DNA of 64,000 nucleotides from NCBI RefSeq assembly GCF_000270285.1, contig NC_015738.1:1488001-1552000 (forward strand), in the 5' to 3' direction. Within the stretch, counting starts at the first letter, position 1, and each line of letters begins with the position of its first letter. Under the pieces are notes generated by a model. The model worked only from the letters and a program-made list of their open reading frames with translations, did no database searches and was not told the DNA's origin. Shown piece by piece: positions 49,865 to 59,342 of the stretch. The DNA comes from Eggerthella sp. YY7918. GTDB taxonomy: Bacteria; Actinomycetota; Coriobacteriia; Coriobacteriales; Eggerthellaceae. Both the position numbers and the translations under genes were made by a program.

Positions 49865-51181
49865 TCACTCCCCTTCCATCTCGTAGAGCAGCGTGTCAAC
49901 AATGCGTACACGCACCATCTCGCCCGGCTCGCCCGAAGGAAGGTAGGTGACGCCGTCCACTTCAGGCGCCTGGCACATCGCACGGCCGTAGAGCTGACCG
50001 TCTTCTTCCGCACCTTCCACAAGCACGTCCATCTCACGCCCAATACGTGCAGCAATGCGGGGCGCACTCACGGTATCTGCGAGGTCGCGCACGCGCTGCG
50101 CGCGGTCGGCCTTCTCGTCATCGTCAACCTGATCAGGCAGTTCGGCAGCACGCGTACCGTCCTCTCGTGAATACGGAAACACGCCCACATAGTCGAATAG
50201 GCCCTCTTCCACAAAGTCGCACAGCTCTTCGAACTGCTCTTCCGTCTCGCCGGGAAAGCCCGCAATAAGCGTGGTGCGAAGCGTCGCGTCGGGGACCCGT
50301 GCATGAATACGCTCAATCAGAGCCTCGAATTCAGCACGCGATCCCGTGCGATTCATGGCGCGCAGGATGGTAGCGTCTATGTGTTGCAACGGAATATCAA
50401 AGTAGGAACACACGTTGGGATGTGTGGCAACGGCATCAAGGTAGGCGTCGGTCACGCCTTCAGGCTGCAGATACATGATGCGGAACCACGTGTCAGAAAA
50501 CTCCTCTGCCAGCGCTGCGACAAGGTGCGCAAGGGACAAGGGCTCTTCAAAATCGGTACCCCATCGACCAGTGTCCTGCGCAATGAGCACAATCTCTCCC
50601 ACGCCGGCAGCCACATGCGCCGCCACCTCGGCGCGAATATTTTTAAACGGGAAGCTGTGGTAACGACCGCGGATGTAGGGAATGGTGCAATAGGAGCAGA
50701 AGCGATCGCAGCCATCAGATATCTTCACGTAAGCAAACGAGTTCGTCAAAGATTCCTCGACGACCACGGCTTCTTCCTCACTCTTTAAAAGAAGGGGTAC
50801 CTCAAGCGCCTCGGCAAGCACCTGCGCGATATCGTCTTCGCGGCTGCAGGGTACAAACGCACGGGCTTCGATAAGCTCCTCAGCCAGATCGTCGCCGTAA
50901 CGGGCCGGCATGCAGCCTGCCACCACAAGCGGTGCCCCTGCTGCCACATTGGGCAAGTCGGCCGCATCGAACACAGCTTCCAGACTCTCTTCAGTGGCAC
51001 TCTGAATAAAGGAGCAGGTGTTTACCACCACCGCATCGGCACATGCAGGATCGTCAACAAGCGTAAAACCCGCCTGGACAAGGCGCGTCTTCATGTGCGC
51101 GGTATCCACTTCATTTTTGGCGCAGCCGAGCGTGATGAAGGCCACAGCGGGCGTATGCGCGCCCTCGAAGTTCTCTGTCAT
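49865..51181 (-). CDS. rimO: Ribosomal protein uS12 methylthiotransferase
   Basis: 438 aa, MiaB-like radical SAM enzyme. The N-terminal cluster cysteines are in ITLGCAKNEVDT, NTCSFI and AGCMPARYG; the radical SAM motif is CDRFCSYC near residue 157; the TRAM domain ends the chain. The RimO subgroup is indicated by LGCAKN, SDGCDRFCSYCTIP and IPLQHID. It is close to yajQ (12 bp) and the pgsA-cinA gene (5 bp). Confidence 0.94.
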   Translation of the reverse strand: MTENFEGAHTPAVAFITLGCAKNEVDTAHMKTRLVQAGFTLVDDPACADAVVVNTCSFIQSATEESLEAVFDAADLPNVAAGAPLVVAGCMPARYGDDLAEELIEARAFVPCSREDDIAQVLAEALEVPLLLKSEEEAVVVEESLTNSFAYVKISDGCDRFCSYCTIPYIRGRYHSFPFKNIRAEVAAHVAAGVGEIVLIAQDTGRWGTDFEEPLSLAHLVAALAEEFSDTWFRIMYLQPEGVTDAYLDAVATHPNVCSYFDIPLQHIDATILRAMNRTGSRAEFEALIERIHARVPDATLRTTLIAGFPGETEEQFEELCDFVEEGLFDYVGVFPYSREDGTRAAELPDQVDDDEKADRAQRVRDLADTVSAPRIAARIGREMDVLVEGAEEDGQLYGRAMCQAPEVDGVTYLPSGEPGEMVRVRIVDTLLYEMEGE

Positions 51182-51193
51182 GCGCGGTGTATC

Positions 51194-51691
51194 CTAGCGG
51201 TAGTTGACGTACTGGAGCGGTTGACCGTAATCCTGCTCCTTAAGAAAAGCGATGACGTCCTGCAACGTGTCGCGCGAGGCGGAGCTTACACGCAGCTTAT
51301 CGCCCTCGATCTGCACCTTTACCTTAAGTTTTGTCCCCTTAATGTCCTTGTTGATACGGCTGGCGGTATCTTTATCAATGCCTTCTACAATGTTTGCCGT
51401 CTGACGTACGCTCTGGCCGGCTGCCGGCTGCGGTTCGCCCCACTTCACCGCAGTAAGATCGATGCCGCGGCGAATAAGTTTAGAGCCAATGACATCAATT
51501 ACCTGCTTCGCGACAAAATCGGCTGGGGCCGACACGGTGATGGTCTTTCCCGCCTTATCAAGCGTAATCTCAGCTCCCGAATCCTTTAAATCGTAGCGCT
51601 GCGAAAGCTCTTTTTTCGCCTGCTGAAAAGCGTTGTCGACCTCTTGCATATCCACAGTGGACACAACGTCGAAACTTGATTCTTTTGCCAT
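51194..51691 (-). CDS. YajQ family nucleotide-binding protein
   Basis: 165 aa with the two-domain YajQ fold (SFDVVSTVDMQEVDNAFQQAKKELSQRYDLKDSG at the start; GTKLKVKVQIEGDKLRVSSASRD in the second half). Members bind cyclic di-GMP in Xanthomonas and have other nucleic-acid roles elsewhere. ATG 51691 has GGAAAGGAA upstream. First gene of the yajQ-rimO-pgsA/cinA run. Confidence 0.9.
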   Translation of the reverse strand: MAKESSFDVVSTVDMQEVDNAFQQAKKELSQRYDLKDSGAEITLDKAGKTITVSAPADFVAKQVIDVIGSKLIRRGIDLTAVKWGEPQPAAGQSVRQTANIVEGIDKDTASRINKDIKGTKLKVKVQIEGDKLRVSSASRDTLQDVIAFLKEQDYGQPLQYVNYR

Positions 51692-51803
51692 GAACTATTC
51701 CTTTCCCCTTTTAAGCGCAAAGCTGCTCTTTTGTCTGTTTTAAATCATGATACCGCATTTCAGCATTGAGTTAACGCGATTGCAGGCGAGTTCCATAGAG
51801 CGT

Positions 51804-51839
51804 AAAAACAAAGCGCCCGAACGTCATTCAGGCGCTTTG
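51804..51839 (-). terminator. Terminator after rodZ-like gene
   Basis: Minus strand CAAAGCGCC / GGCGCTTTG, 9-bp stem with a 13-nt loop and TTTTTACG after it. Confidence 0.85.
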
Positions 51840-51858
51840 CAACCCACGTTTTGACAAC

Positions 51859-52965
51859 CTATGCCGCCGGCGTGTCACCCGCATCTGTCGTGCTGGGCGT
51901 CGTATTATTGGCAGCATCGGCGGTATTGGCGCTGCTATTTGCGGCGGCGTTTGGATGGTCGGCCTTCCACTGGTCAAGAACAGCCGTGAAGTCAACCGTA
52001 CACAACGGCATGCCGTCTTCGGTCGTTTGATCGAATTCGATGGCCTCGCCGTTCACCGTAACGGTGAAACCATCAGTCGCCCACGTGGCAAGGCTCCAGG
52101 TACCCGTTACCTCGACCGTCTCCTCTACAGGACCGGTAAGCATCTGCTCGGTTTCTTCACCATCCTTGGTGATAACAACGTAGGCCTCTTTGCCGCTTGC
52201 CAGCTCATACACCACTTTCGCACTTGTGGGAGCCACTTCGACCGGCGCCGGCTGCTGGGTGTCGTCGGTATCTCCGTCCTGCTTTGTCGTGTCGGTCAAG
52301 CCCGAAATGGGTACGTTGGGCACCTCTTCCTGCGCGGAATCGCGACAGCTGAACACCGAAACCAGTATGACCACAAGCAGCACCAAGACCACTACTCCCG
52401 CGATAATAAACGGAAGCTTTGAGCGCACGACGCTTGTCGATTTGGGACCGGCATAGAAGTTTGTATACTGCGCATTGGGAAGCGCCGTGTGACGACTGGG
52501 ATGCGTTTGATTGCCGGAATACAGACGCGGCTCTTCACCGCTGCGCGTGCGATAGTCGCGCCGGTCGTCGTAGAGCGTGCGCCCGAGCGCATTCTGTCGC
52601 GGCTCATGAGCCTCAGGCGCCGGAGCGTGCGATCGCTGCCGCTCCCCTCGTGCTTCGCGAGAAGAGCCTCCCATGTCGAAGCCAGTAGGACGCTGGACCT
52701 GGCTGCGCGCACGTCCCACCTGATAGGCGTATGCTTCGTCCAAATACATACGCGTCATTTCGGTGGGATTAAGACCGACAAGGCGCGCGTAGGCATTCAC
52801 CATGTTGCGCGTGTAGCCGCGCGGTGGCATGCTTGCAAAGTCAGAAGATTCTATTGCACGTAAGATGTCGGGTCGAATGCGTAAACGACGGGCCGCTGAG
52901 GCCAGGTCGTAGCCTTTGCGCTCACGCGCCTCTCTTAATACGGTACCGAATGTCACCGGGGCCAC
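51859..52965 (-). CDS. RodZ-like helix-turn-helix membrane protein
   Basis: About 368 aa. N-terminal Xre/RodZ helix-turn-helix (LREARERKGYDLASAARRLRIRPDILRAIES, residues 8-42). A long polar, Arg- and Gln-rich linker to about 205, a membrane helix at about 207-230, then an extracellular DUF4115-like domain (TSAKVVYELASGKEAYVVITKDG) and an Ala/Thr-rich tail. RodZ helps MreB-based cell shape; no mreB is in the window. GTG 52965 is preferred because AGAAGGA stands 7 nt before it; the frame is open to 53004, overlapping ftsK. Confidence 0.85.
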   Translation of the reverse strand: MAPVTFGTVLREARERKGYDLASAARRLRIRPDILRAIESSDFASMPPRGYTRNMVNAYARLVGLNPTEMTRMYLDEAYAYQVGRARSQVQRPTGFDMGGSSREARGERQRSHAPAPEAHEPRQNALGRTLYDDRRDYRTRSGEEPRLYSGNQTHPSRHTALPNAQYTNFYAGPKSTSVVRSKLPFIIAGVVVLVLLVVILVSVFSCRDSAQEEVPNVPISGLTDTTKQDGDTDDTQQPAPVEVAPTSAKVVYELASGKEAYVVITKDGEETEQMLTGPVEETVEVTGTWSLATWATDGFTVTVNGEAIEFDQTTEDGMPLCTVDFTAVLDQWKADHPNAAANSSANTADAANNTTPSTTDAGDTPAA

Positions 52966-52969
52966 CTCG

Positions 52970-55468
52970 TCATCCTTCTGAGTCTGTCGCGTCACTGGCC
53001 TCAAAGGCCTTGAGCGTCTCTAGCTCCATGGCATCAACAAGTACCTCCCGCGGCTTGCTGCCGTTCGGCGGTCCTACGACGCCCTTTTCTTCTAGCATAT
53101 CCATTATACGCCCAGCTCGCGAATAACCTACCTTCAAACGCCGCTGGATATTCGAGGTTGAACCAAGACCGCTTGACACCACGATATCGGCCGCTTCCCA
53201 AATAAGAGGATCGTCGTCCGACGAACTGCCGCCCGAGCCATCGGGCTGCGAAGCGCCCAGCGTAATGAGGTTGGTCGAAAGAATTTCCGAATGATATTCA
53301 GGCTCGCCCTGCTCTTTGAGCATGGATACCACGGCGTTGATCTCATCTTCCGAAACGTAGCAACCCTGAATGCGGTGAGGCTTGGCATATTCGGGTTTGG
53401 ACAACAGCAAGTCGCCCAAACCGATGAGGTTTTCGGCACCCGGTGTATCAAGCACCACACGGCTGTCGATGCCGCTTGCCACATTAAAGGCGATACGGTT
53501 GGTAATATTCGCCTTAATGAGACCGGTGACCACATTCGTAGACGGACGCTGCGTGGCAACAATCAGGTGAATGCCGGCAGCGCGCGCAAGCTGTGCGATG
53601 CGGCTGATAGAAAACTCCACTTCCTTACCCACATTCATCATGAGGTCGGCAAGCTCGTCGATGATGATGACGATATAGGGAAGTTCGATGGCACTTTCGT
53701 CTTCAAGCTGTCCCGACTGCACCTTAGCGTTGTATTGCCCGATATTGCGAGCACCCACCTTCGAGAACACCTTCAAGCGCCGTTCCATCTCGGCGACGCC
53801 CCACGAAAGCGCACTTGCCGCTTCGCGCGGCTCGGTAACAACCGGCACATACAGATGCGGAATGCCATTGTAGGGCGTAAACTCAACGCGCTTCGGATCG
53901 ATCATGATGAAGCGCACTTCGGACGGCGTCGCGCGCATAAGAATGGACATGATCATGGCGTTGACCGAAACCGACTTGCCGGAACCGGTGGTACCGCCGA
54001 TAAGCAAGTGGGGCATCTTCGCTAAGTCGGAAATGATAGAACGACCTTCGACGTCCTTGCCGATGGCAATCTGAAGCGGTCCCGCGGGCGCATCTTTGAT
54101 GACATCGCCCAGAAGCACGGTTTGACGTGTGCGGTTGGGCACCTCAATGCCGACGTAGTTCGTTCCCGGAATAGGCGCAAAAATGCGTACACCCGGAGCA
54201 GCCAGAGCAAGCGCAATGTCGTCTTCAAGTGCCGTGATGCGGCTTACGCGCACGCCGGCGGGCAGATCGACCTTAAAGAGCGTCACCGTAGGGCCAGCGA
54301 CCCATCCCACCACTTCGGCCATAATATTGAAGTCCTCGAGCGTTTCCTGCAGACACGCCGCCGTTTCTTTCAGCTCGGACTCCGATGCCTGATCCTTCTT
54401 TGAGCTGCGCGAGGTGGAAAGCAAGCTCATGGGCGGCAGCTCGAAGCCCTCTGCAGGGCGCGGCGTGGAAAGCGGTGTGGAACTTGCGGTATCCTTTGCG
54501 GCGCTCTTGGACGTAGTAAGCGCATCGCCCTGGTCGCTCTCGTGCTTGCGACCGAGCTTGCGCGTAAGGGCCTGAGTCTCGCCCGACGGTTCAGATCCGC
54601 TCGACAGGCGACCTTCGATGACCTGCGTCGAAAGCGGTGCAGAAGCACGGCGCGGTTTGGAATGACGTGCGGAATTGCGCTCGCCACGCGGCAACGCGCG
54701 CGTTGCTTCGGCTCCTGCTGCATCACCCATTACAGGAACGATGGGAACCTTCGCGCCGCCACGATGCACGCGTGCAAACGGAGGCGCCGGCAACACGTCG
54801 TCCTCGGCACTTTCGTTATGCGCCGCACGTGCGTCCTGCACCCTCTCAATGAGCTTGGAAAGTGAGAAGCCAATAATCACAAAGCCTGCCAGAATCACGC
54901 CAATCATGATGACGCAGGAAACCACCTGGCCAAACAAGGTGATACCTACCCACGCAAGACCTGCTCCCACGTAACCTCCGCGCGCAACAAGCTCACGTTC
55001 GTCAAAGAGCGTCGATACCGTGTCGGACTGCGAGATGGGAGTAAACAAAGAGAACAGCGCCAGCGCGGCGATGAATATCATTATAAGGCCTACGGTTACC
55101 CGCACCGGCACCCGTTCGCGCTCGAAGCGGATGAGGAAACTTGCGCCTATGATAAGCAGCAAAAACGGCAAAATATAGGCGCCGAGGCCGAGTATGAGAT
55201 GAAGCCACGTTGAAACAAACGAGGTGATGAGGGCATTGGTGGGAAGGCACACCACCACGAACAGAGCGATGGCGAGGACGGCAAACGTCACGCCAGTGAT
55301 ATCGCGTCGCGTACGCTCGTCAAAGATGCGGGGTTTTTCGTCTCGCCCCGAAGAAGTGGACTTCTTTCCTTGCTTTTTTGCAGACGAAGACGCGCCGCTC
55401 TTCTGTTTTGCTCCAGAAGACGGCCGCGCCTTCGCTTTATTACGTGCGGATGCTGATTGACGAGCCAC
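52970..55468 (-). CDS. ftsK: DNA translocase FtsK/SpoIIIE
   Basis: 832 aa. An Ala/Lys/Ser-rich N-terminus of about 45 residues, then four membrane helices at about 57-200, a variable linker, and the motor domain from about 370. Walker A is GGTTGSGKSVSVNAM near 494; Walker B is YIVIIIDELADLMM. The C-terminal gamma winged helix (SSGLGSTSNIQRRLKVGYSRAGRIMDMLEEKG) recognises KOPS-type sites. It moves chromosome ends at division. Confidence 0.95.
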   Translation of the reverse strand: MARQSASARNKAKARPSSGAKQKSGASSSAKKQGKKSTSSGRDEKPRIFDERTRRDITGVTFAVLAIALFVVVCLPTNALITSFVSTWLHLILGLGAYILPFLLLIIGASFLIRFERERVPVRVTVGLIMIFIAALALFSLFTPISQSDTVSTLFDERELVARGGYVGAGLAWVGITLFGQVVSCVIMIGVILAGFVIIGFSLSKLIERVQDARAAHNESAEDDVLPAPPFARVHRGGAKVPIVPVMGDAAGAEATRALPRGERNSARHSKPRRASAPLSTQVIEGRLSSGSEPSGETQALTRKLGRKHESDQGDALTTSKSAAKDTASSTPLSTPRPAEGFELPPMSLLSTSRSSKKDQASESELKETAACLQETLEDFNIMAEVVGWVAGPTVTLFKVDLPAGVRVSRITALEDDIALALAAPGVRIFAPIPGTNYVGIEVPNRTRQTVLLGDVIKDAPAGPLQIAIGKDVEGRSIISDLAKMPHLLIGGTTGSGKSVSVNAMIMSILMRATPSEVRFIMIDPKRVEFTPYNGIPHLYVPVVTEPREAASALSWGVAEMERRLKVFSKVGARNIGQYNAKVQSGQLEDESAIELPYIVIIIDELADLMMNVGKEVEFSISRIAQLARAAGIHLIVATQRPSTNVVTGLIKANITNRIAFNVASGIDSRVVLDTPGAENLIGLGDLLLSKPEYAKPHRIQGCYVSEDEINAVVSMLKEQGEPEYHSEILSTNLITLGASQPDGSGGSSSDDDPLIWEAADIVVSSGLGSTSNIQRRLKVGYSRAGRIMDMLEEKGVVGPPNGSKPREVLVDAMELETLKAFEASDATDSEG

Positions 55469-55564
55469 ACCCTACTCCTTTTGCTGCGTTTAATCTACGT
55501 TTCATGATGAAGCTCTGGTATCGGACATTTCGGCTTCATCGAGTGGTTTTGCAGCTATTATAGC

Positions 55565-57463
55565 CTAAACTTCCAGCAAGTTCACAATTACCATGGGGCG
55601 TGTCTTGGTGCGTTCCCAAAGCAACGATAACAACGCATCGCGCGCTGCTTTTTTGAGCGCTTTGGTATCGGCGCCTTTTCCGAGAGCGCGTTCAAGAGCA
55701 TTGCGTACTGCCGTTTGTGCTTCCTTGGCTAAGAAGTCGTCGTCGCCGCCGGCGATGCCGCGCATCTCAACCTGAACGGTTCCCGCAAGACCCTTTCGCT
55801 TGGTGGACACCGCACAGGCAATGGCGGCAAAACCCTGTCCCGCAAGGGCGCTGCGCTCGTCAAGAACGCCTTGAGACGTATCGCCTACCGACAAGCCGTC
55901 CACAAAGACGATACCGCTTTGTACGGTTTCGCCGCGCTCCACACCCCGCGCCGTTAGCGTAAGCGATTCGCCGTTTTCGCAGATGAATATATTCTCCGTC
56001 GGCACGCCGGTCGCTTCGGCCAGTTTGGCATGGGCGCGCAGATGCGTCGCTTCGCCATGCACCGGCATAAATGCCTTCGGCTGAACGATAGACAGCACAA
56101 GCTTCAGTTCCTCCGCACCAGCGTGGCCGGACACGTGCACACGCGCACGGCTCTTGTCGTACACGTCGGCGCCGATTTTCGCGAGCGAGTTGATGACGCG
56201 CGTGACCGCCTTTTCGTTTCCTGGCACCGGTGTGGCCGATACGATGACCGTATCCCCCTGATCGAGGTCGATGGTTTTATGCTCGCCGTTGGCAATGCGT
56301 GCAAGCGCCGAAAGCGGCTCACCCTGACTGCCGGTGCACATGATAACAACCTGATCGGACGGAATGCCTTTCAGGTCGTAGGCATCGAGAATATCGGTAT
56401 CGCTGATATCGAGATAACCGAGGCGGCGCGCGATGTCGGTATTTTGGATCATCGAGCGACCCGTCACCACCACCTTGCGGCCATTGGCCACCGCCGCGTC
56501 GCAAATCTGCTGCATACGGTGAATGTGGCTTGCAAACGACGCAATAATGACACGGCCTTTTGCCTGAGCAATGATCTTGTTCAGCTCGGTGCCTACCGTC
56601 GCCTCGCTTGGCGTGAAGTTGGGATTTTGCGCATTGGTGGAGTCGCTCATCATGAGATCGACCCCTATCGTGCTGAATTTCGACAGCGCGCCAAAGTCGG
56701 TCGTCACCCCATCGATAGGCGTCTGATCAAGCTTGAAGTCGCCTGTGTGCAGTACGTTTCCGGCAGGACTCTGAAAGAAGACCCCTACCGCACCCGGGAT
56801 GGAGTGATTCACGGCGAAGAACTCTGCCGTGAAGCATCCCAGTTTAATCTGGTCGCCGGGCTTGATTTCGATCAGCTTGGCGTTTTTGATGCGATGCTCG
56901 GCAAACTTGCCTTCGATAAGGCCAAGTGTGAGCTTGGTTCCGTAGATGGGCACGTTGCGGTCAAGGTCCTTCAGCAGATACGGCAAGGTGCCCGTATGGT
57001 CTTCGTGACCGTGCGTGATGATAATGCCGCGCAATTTGTCGGCATGTTCAAGCACATAGGTATAATCCGGCAAAATGAGGTCAACGCCAGGATGATTGTC
57101 GTCGGGAAACATAAGACCCGCATCATCGAGGATCATGTCATCTTTGCATTCAAATACCGTCATGTTCTTGCCGATGGCATCCAAGCCGCCAAGTGGAATG
57201 ATCTTGAGCTCGGCATTCGCATCTTTTTGAGGAGAGGCGAAGTTGCGACGCGCCTGCTGATTGCCCTGTCGTGCGCGTTCGCCTCCAGCCTGCCCCGCTT
57301 TTGTCAGCTGAGGGCGTTGATGCTCGAGCTTTACATGCTTGTACGAACGCGTTTTGTTGGCACCGTCGTTAGTACCAGAGTTGGCGTTGCGAGAAGACCT
57401 GTTAGAACGACCTCCCTCGCGCACCGAAGTTTCGCGCTGCGAGCGCGGATTCTTTTCTTGCAT
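55565..57463 (-). CDS. rnj: Ribonuclease J
   Basis: 632 aa with a basic Arg/Asn/Ser-rich N-terminal extension of about 85 residues, then the metallo-beta-lactamase/beta-CASP core. Motifs: IITHGHEDHTGTLPYLL, LHTGDFKLDQTP, VHVSGHAGAEELKLVLS and PVHGEATHLRAHA. RNase J degrades RNA 5' to 3' and internally. The length of the N-terminal tail is unusual against Bacillus RNase J but common in actinobacteria. It lies between ftsK and dapA as rnjB does in Bacillus. Confidence 0.95.
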   Translation of the reverse strand: MQEKNPRSQRETSVREGGRSNRSSRNANSGTNDGANKTRSYKHVKLEHQRPQLTKAGQAGGERARQGNQQARRNFASPQKDANAELKIIPLGGLDAIGKNMTVFECKDDMILDDAGLMFPDDNHPGVDLILPDYTYVLEHADKLRGIIITHGHEDHTGTLPYLLKDLDRNVPIYGTKLTLGLIEGKFAEHRIKNAKLIEIKPGDQIKLGCFTAEFFAVNHSIPGAVGVFFQSPAGNVLHTGDFKLDQTPIDGVTTDFGALSKFSTIGVDLMMSDSTNAQNPNFTPSEATVGTELNKIIAQAKGRVIIASFASHIHRMQQICDAAVANGRKVVVTGRSMIQNTDIARRLGYLDISDTDILDAYDLKGIPSDQVVIMCTGSQGEPLSALARIANGEHKTIDLDQGDTVIVSATPVPGNEKAVTRVINSLAKIGADVYDKSRARVHVSGHAGAEELKLVLSIVQPKAFMPVHGEATHLRAHAKLAEATGVPTENIFICENGESLTLTARGVERGETVQSGIVFVDGLSVGDTSQGVLDERSALAGQGFAAIACAVSTKRKGLAGTVQVEMRGIAGGDDDFLAKEAQTAVRNALERALGKGADTKALKKAARDALLSLLWERTKTRPMVIVNLLEV

Positions 57464-57526
57464 ATACTTCCTTTTCTCAGACGAAAGGACGCCTCCTTCG
57501 ACGCCCTCTCGATTTCGTTCATGCTC

Positions 57527-58423
57527 TTATGCTTCCAATACGCCTGTTTCGCGCATGATCTGTGCCAGGCGCTCCGACTGCTCGGGCGTGGCATCCACCA
57601 GCGGCAGTCGCACCCCGCCCACGGGAAAGCCCAAAAGCTTGAGAGCTTCCTTCACCAGGATGGGGTTCGATGTTTCAAACAAGCCTTTCATAAGCGGCAT
57701 CAGGCGTTCGTTGGCAGCCATCGCCGCTTCCCAATCGCCCGCCGCACACAGGTCTACGATTTCCTTCATACGCTCAGGAGCCACATTGCCGATCGTTGAA
57801 ATGACGCCCGCGCCTCCCAGCTTCATGATGTCAAGCGTGACGGCATCGTCGCCGGAATAGACAACAAATCCTTCAGGGGCGCCGTCGACGATGGTTTTCA
57901 CCTGGTCCATATCGCCTGAAGCTTCCTTGACCGCCACGATGTTGTCGCACTCGTGCGCCAAACGCAGGGTGGTTTCGGCTTGCATGTTTACCACGCAACG
58001 ACCCGGAATGTTATACAGGATGATAGGCAGCTCAACCGCCTGAGCAATGGTGCGAAAATGCTGATACATACCCTCTTGCGGCGGCTTGTTGTAATACGGC
58101 ACCACGCACATGAAGCCGTCGACGCCAAGGGGTGCCACATCGCGCGCAAACTGAACCGTGTCGGCCGTGCAGTTGTCGCCCACATTGGCAATAACGGGCA
58201 CGCGTTTGTCTACCGCTTCAACGACCGCACGAAACAGATCGATCTTCTGCGGATAAAACACGGTAGGGCTTTCGCCCGTTGTGCCGTTGATGATAAGCGA
58301 ATCGCTTCCACCCTCGACTAGGCGGACGGCAAGCGCCTGTGCCTTAGCAAGATCAAGTTCGCGATTCTCGTCGAAAGGAGTGACCATAGCCGGAATCATG
58401 CGGCCGAAACGTGGCTGCGACAT
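57527..58423 (-). CDS. dapA: 4-hydroxy-tetrahydrodipicolinate synthase
   Basis: 298 aa TIM-barrel lyase in the lysine/diaminopimelate pathway. Catalytic residues visible: INGTTGESPT loop, Tyr in LYNIPGRCVVNM, and the Schiff-base Lys in IVAVKEASGDMDQ. It joins pyruvate and aspartate semialdehyde. It lies 90 bp after dapB in the same direction. Confidence 0.96.
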   Translation of the reverse strand: MSQPRFGRMIPAMVTPFDENRELDLAKAQALAVRLVEGGSDSLIINGTTGESPTVFYPQKIDLFRAVVEAVDKRVPVIANVGDNCTADTVQFARDVAPLGVDGFMCVVPYYNKPPQEGMYQHFRTIAQAVELPIILYNIPGRCVVNMQAETTLRLAHECDNIVAVKEASGDMDQVKTIVDGAPEGFVVYSGDDAVTLDIMKLGGAGVISTIGNVAPERMKEIVDLCAAGDWEAAMAANERLMPLMKGLFETSNPILVKEALKLLGFPVGGVRLPLVDATPEQSERLAQIMRETGVLEA

Positions 58424-58513
58424 GTTCTACACCTCTTCTTCCATTCGCGCGAGATATTCGCGTATGTATCGAACAATCGTACTCATAGGGATATTATGAC
58501 ACGGCCCATGGTA

Positions 58514-59287
58514 TCACGCCATGAAGTTCTCCAAACCTACAATCAGTCCAGAGCACTCCCCCACACGGCGAATGCCAAGCAAAACACCCGGCATGTACGA
58601 AGTGCGATCCCAGCTGTCGTGGCGAATGGTGAGCGTTTGCCCCAGCGAACCGAAAATAACTTCTTGGCTGGCCACATATCCCATCGTGCGCACCGCATGT
58701 ACCGGCACTCCATCCACAAGCGCGCCGCGCGCACCTTCTGCGCCTGCAATCTCAGTTTCCTTGCCGGGCGCTTCGCTTACGCGAGAGCCACGAGCCTCCG
58801 CGATAATCTGCGCGGTACGTACCGCCGTGCCTGAAGGAGCGTCTTTTTTGTTGCAATGGTGAAACTCGATGACTTCAGCCTCAGGGAAATACGGAGCTGC
58901 GGCCTTCGCAAACTCCATCATGAGTACCGCACCCGTCGTGAAGTTGGGTGCGTAAAACAGGCAGGTTCCCTCGGGTGCGAGCGCCGCAAGTTCTTCAAGC
59001 GTTTCGTTGGAAAGACCCGTTGTTCCCACCACGCAGTCAACACCGGCAGGAAGTGCAACGCGAAGATTGTCGGCGACAACGTTGGGCTGCGTGAAGTCCA
59101 CAAGTACGTCGAAGTTCGCGTGTGCGAGTGCGTCGGCTACGCTTACATACACGGGAAAACCCTCTGTGTTTCCCTGCGCATGCGGATCGATGCCGCAAGA
59201 CAGCTGTAGGTCCTCGGCAGCCGAAACCGCTTCGACCACAGCTTGCCCCATACGACCTGCACAACCAGAAATTGCAACGTTAATCAT
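58514..59287 (-). CDS. dapB: 4-hydroxy-tetrahydrodipicolinate reductase
   Basis: 257 aa. N-terminal NAD(P) motif GCAGRMGQAV; catalytic EFHHCNKKDAPSGTA; GTTGLSNETLEEL. It makes tetrahydrodipicolinate, the step after DapA. ATG 59287 has TAGGAGG at 6 nt. Just after the pnp terminator, so it likely has its own promoter. Confidence 0.96.
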   Translation of the reverse strand: MINVAISGCAGRMGQAVVEAVSAAEDLQLSCGIDPHAQGNTEGFPVYVSVADALAHANFDVLVDFTQPNVVADNLRVALPAGVDCVVGTTGLSNETLEELAALAPEGTCLFYAPNFTTGAVLMMEFAKAAAPYFPEAEVIEFHHCNKKDAPSGTAVRTAQIIAEARGSRVSEAPGKETEIAGAEGARGALVDGVPVHAVRTMGYVASQEVIFGSLGQTLTIRHDSWDRTSYMPGVLLGIRRVGECSGLIVGLENFMA

Positions 59288-59297
59288 GGAAGCCTCC

Positions 59298-59330
59298 TAA
59301 AAAAGACCCGGCGACCAAGCGGCCGCCGGG
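59298..59330 (-). terminator. Terminator of pnp
   Basis: Minus strand CCCGGCG / CGCCGGG with a 10-nt loop, followed by TCTTTTTT. Confidence 0.88.
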
Positions 59331-59342
59331 ATAATCAACCTA

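Noticed and set aside
56030-57799. 589-codon plus-strand frame opposite rnj and dapA
   Set aside because: Antisense shadow spanning two firmly identified genes and the gap between them.
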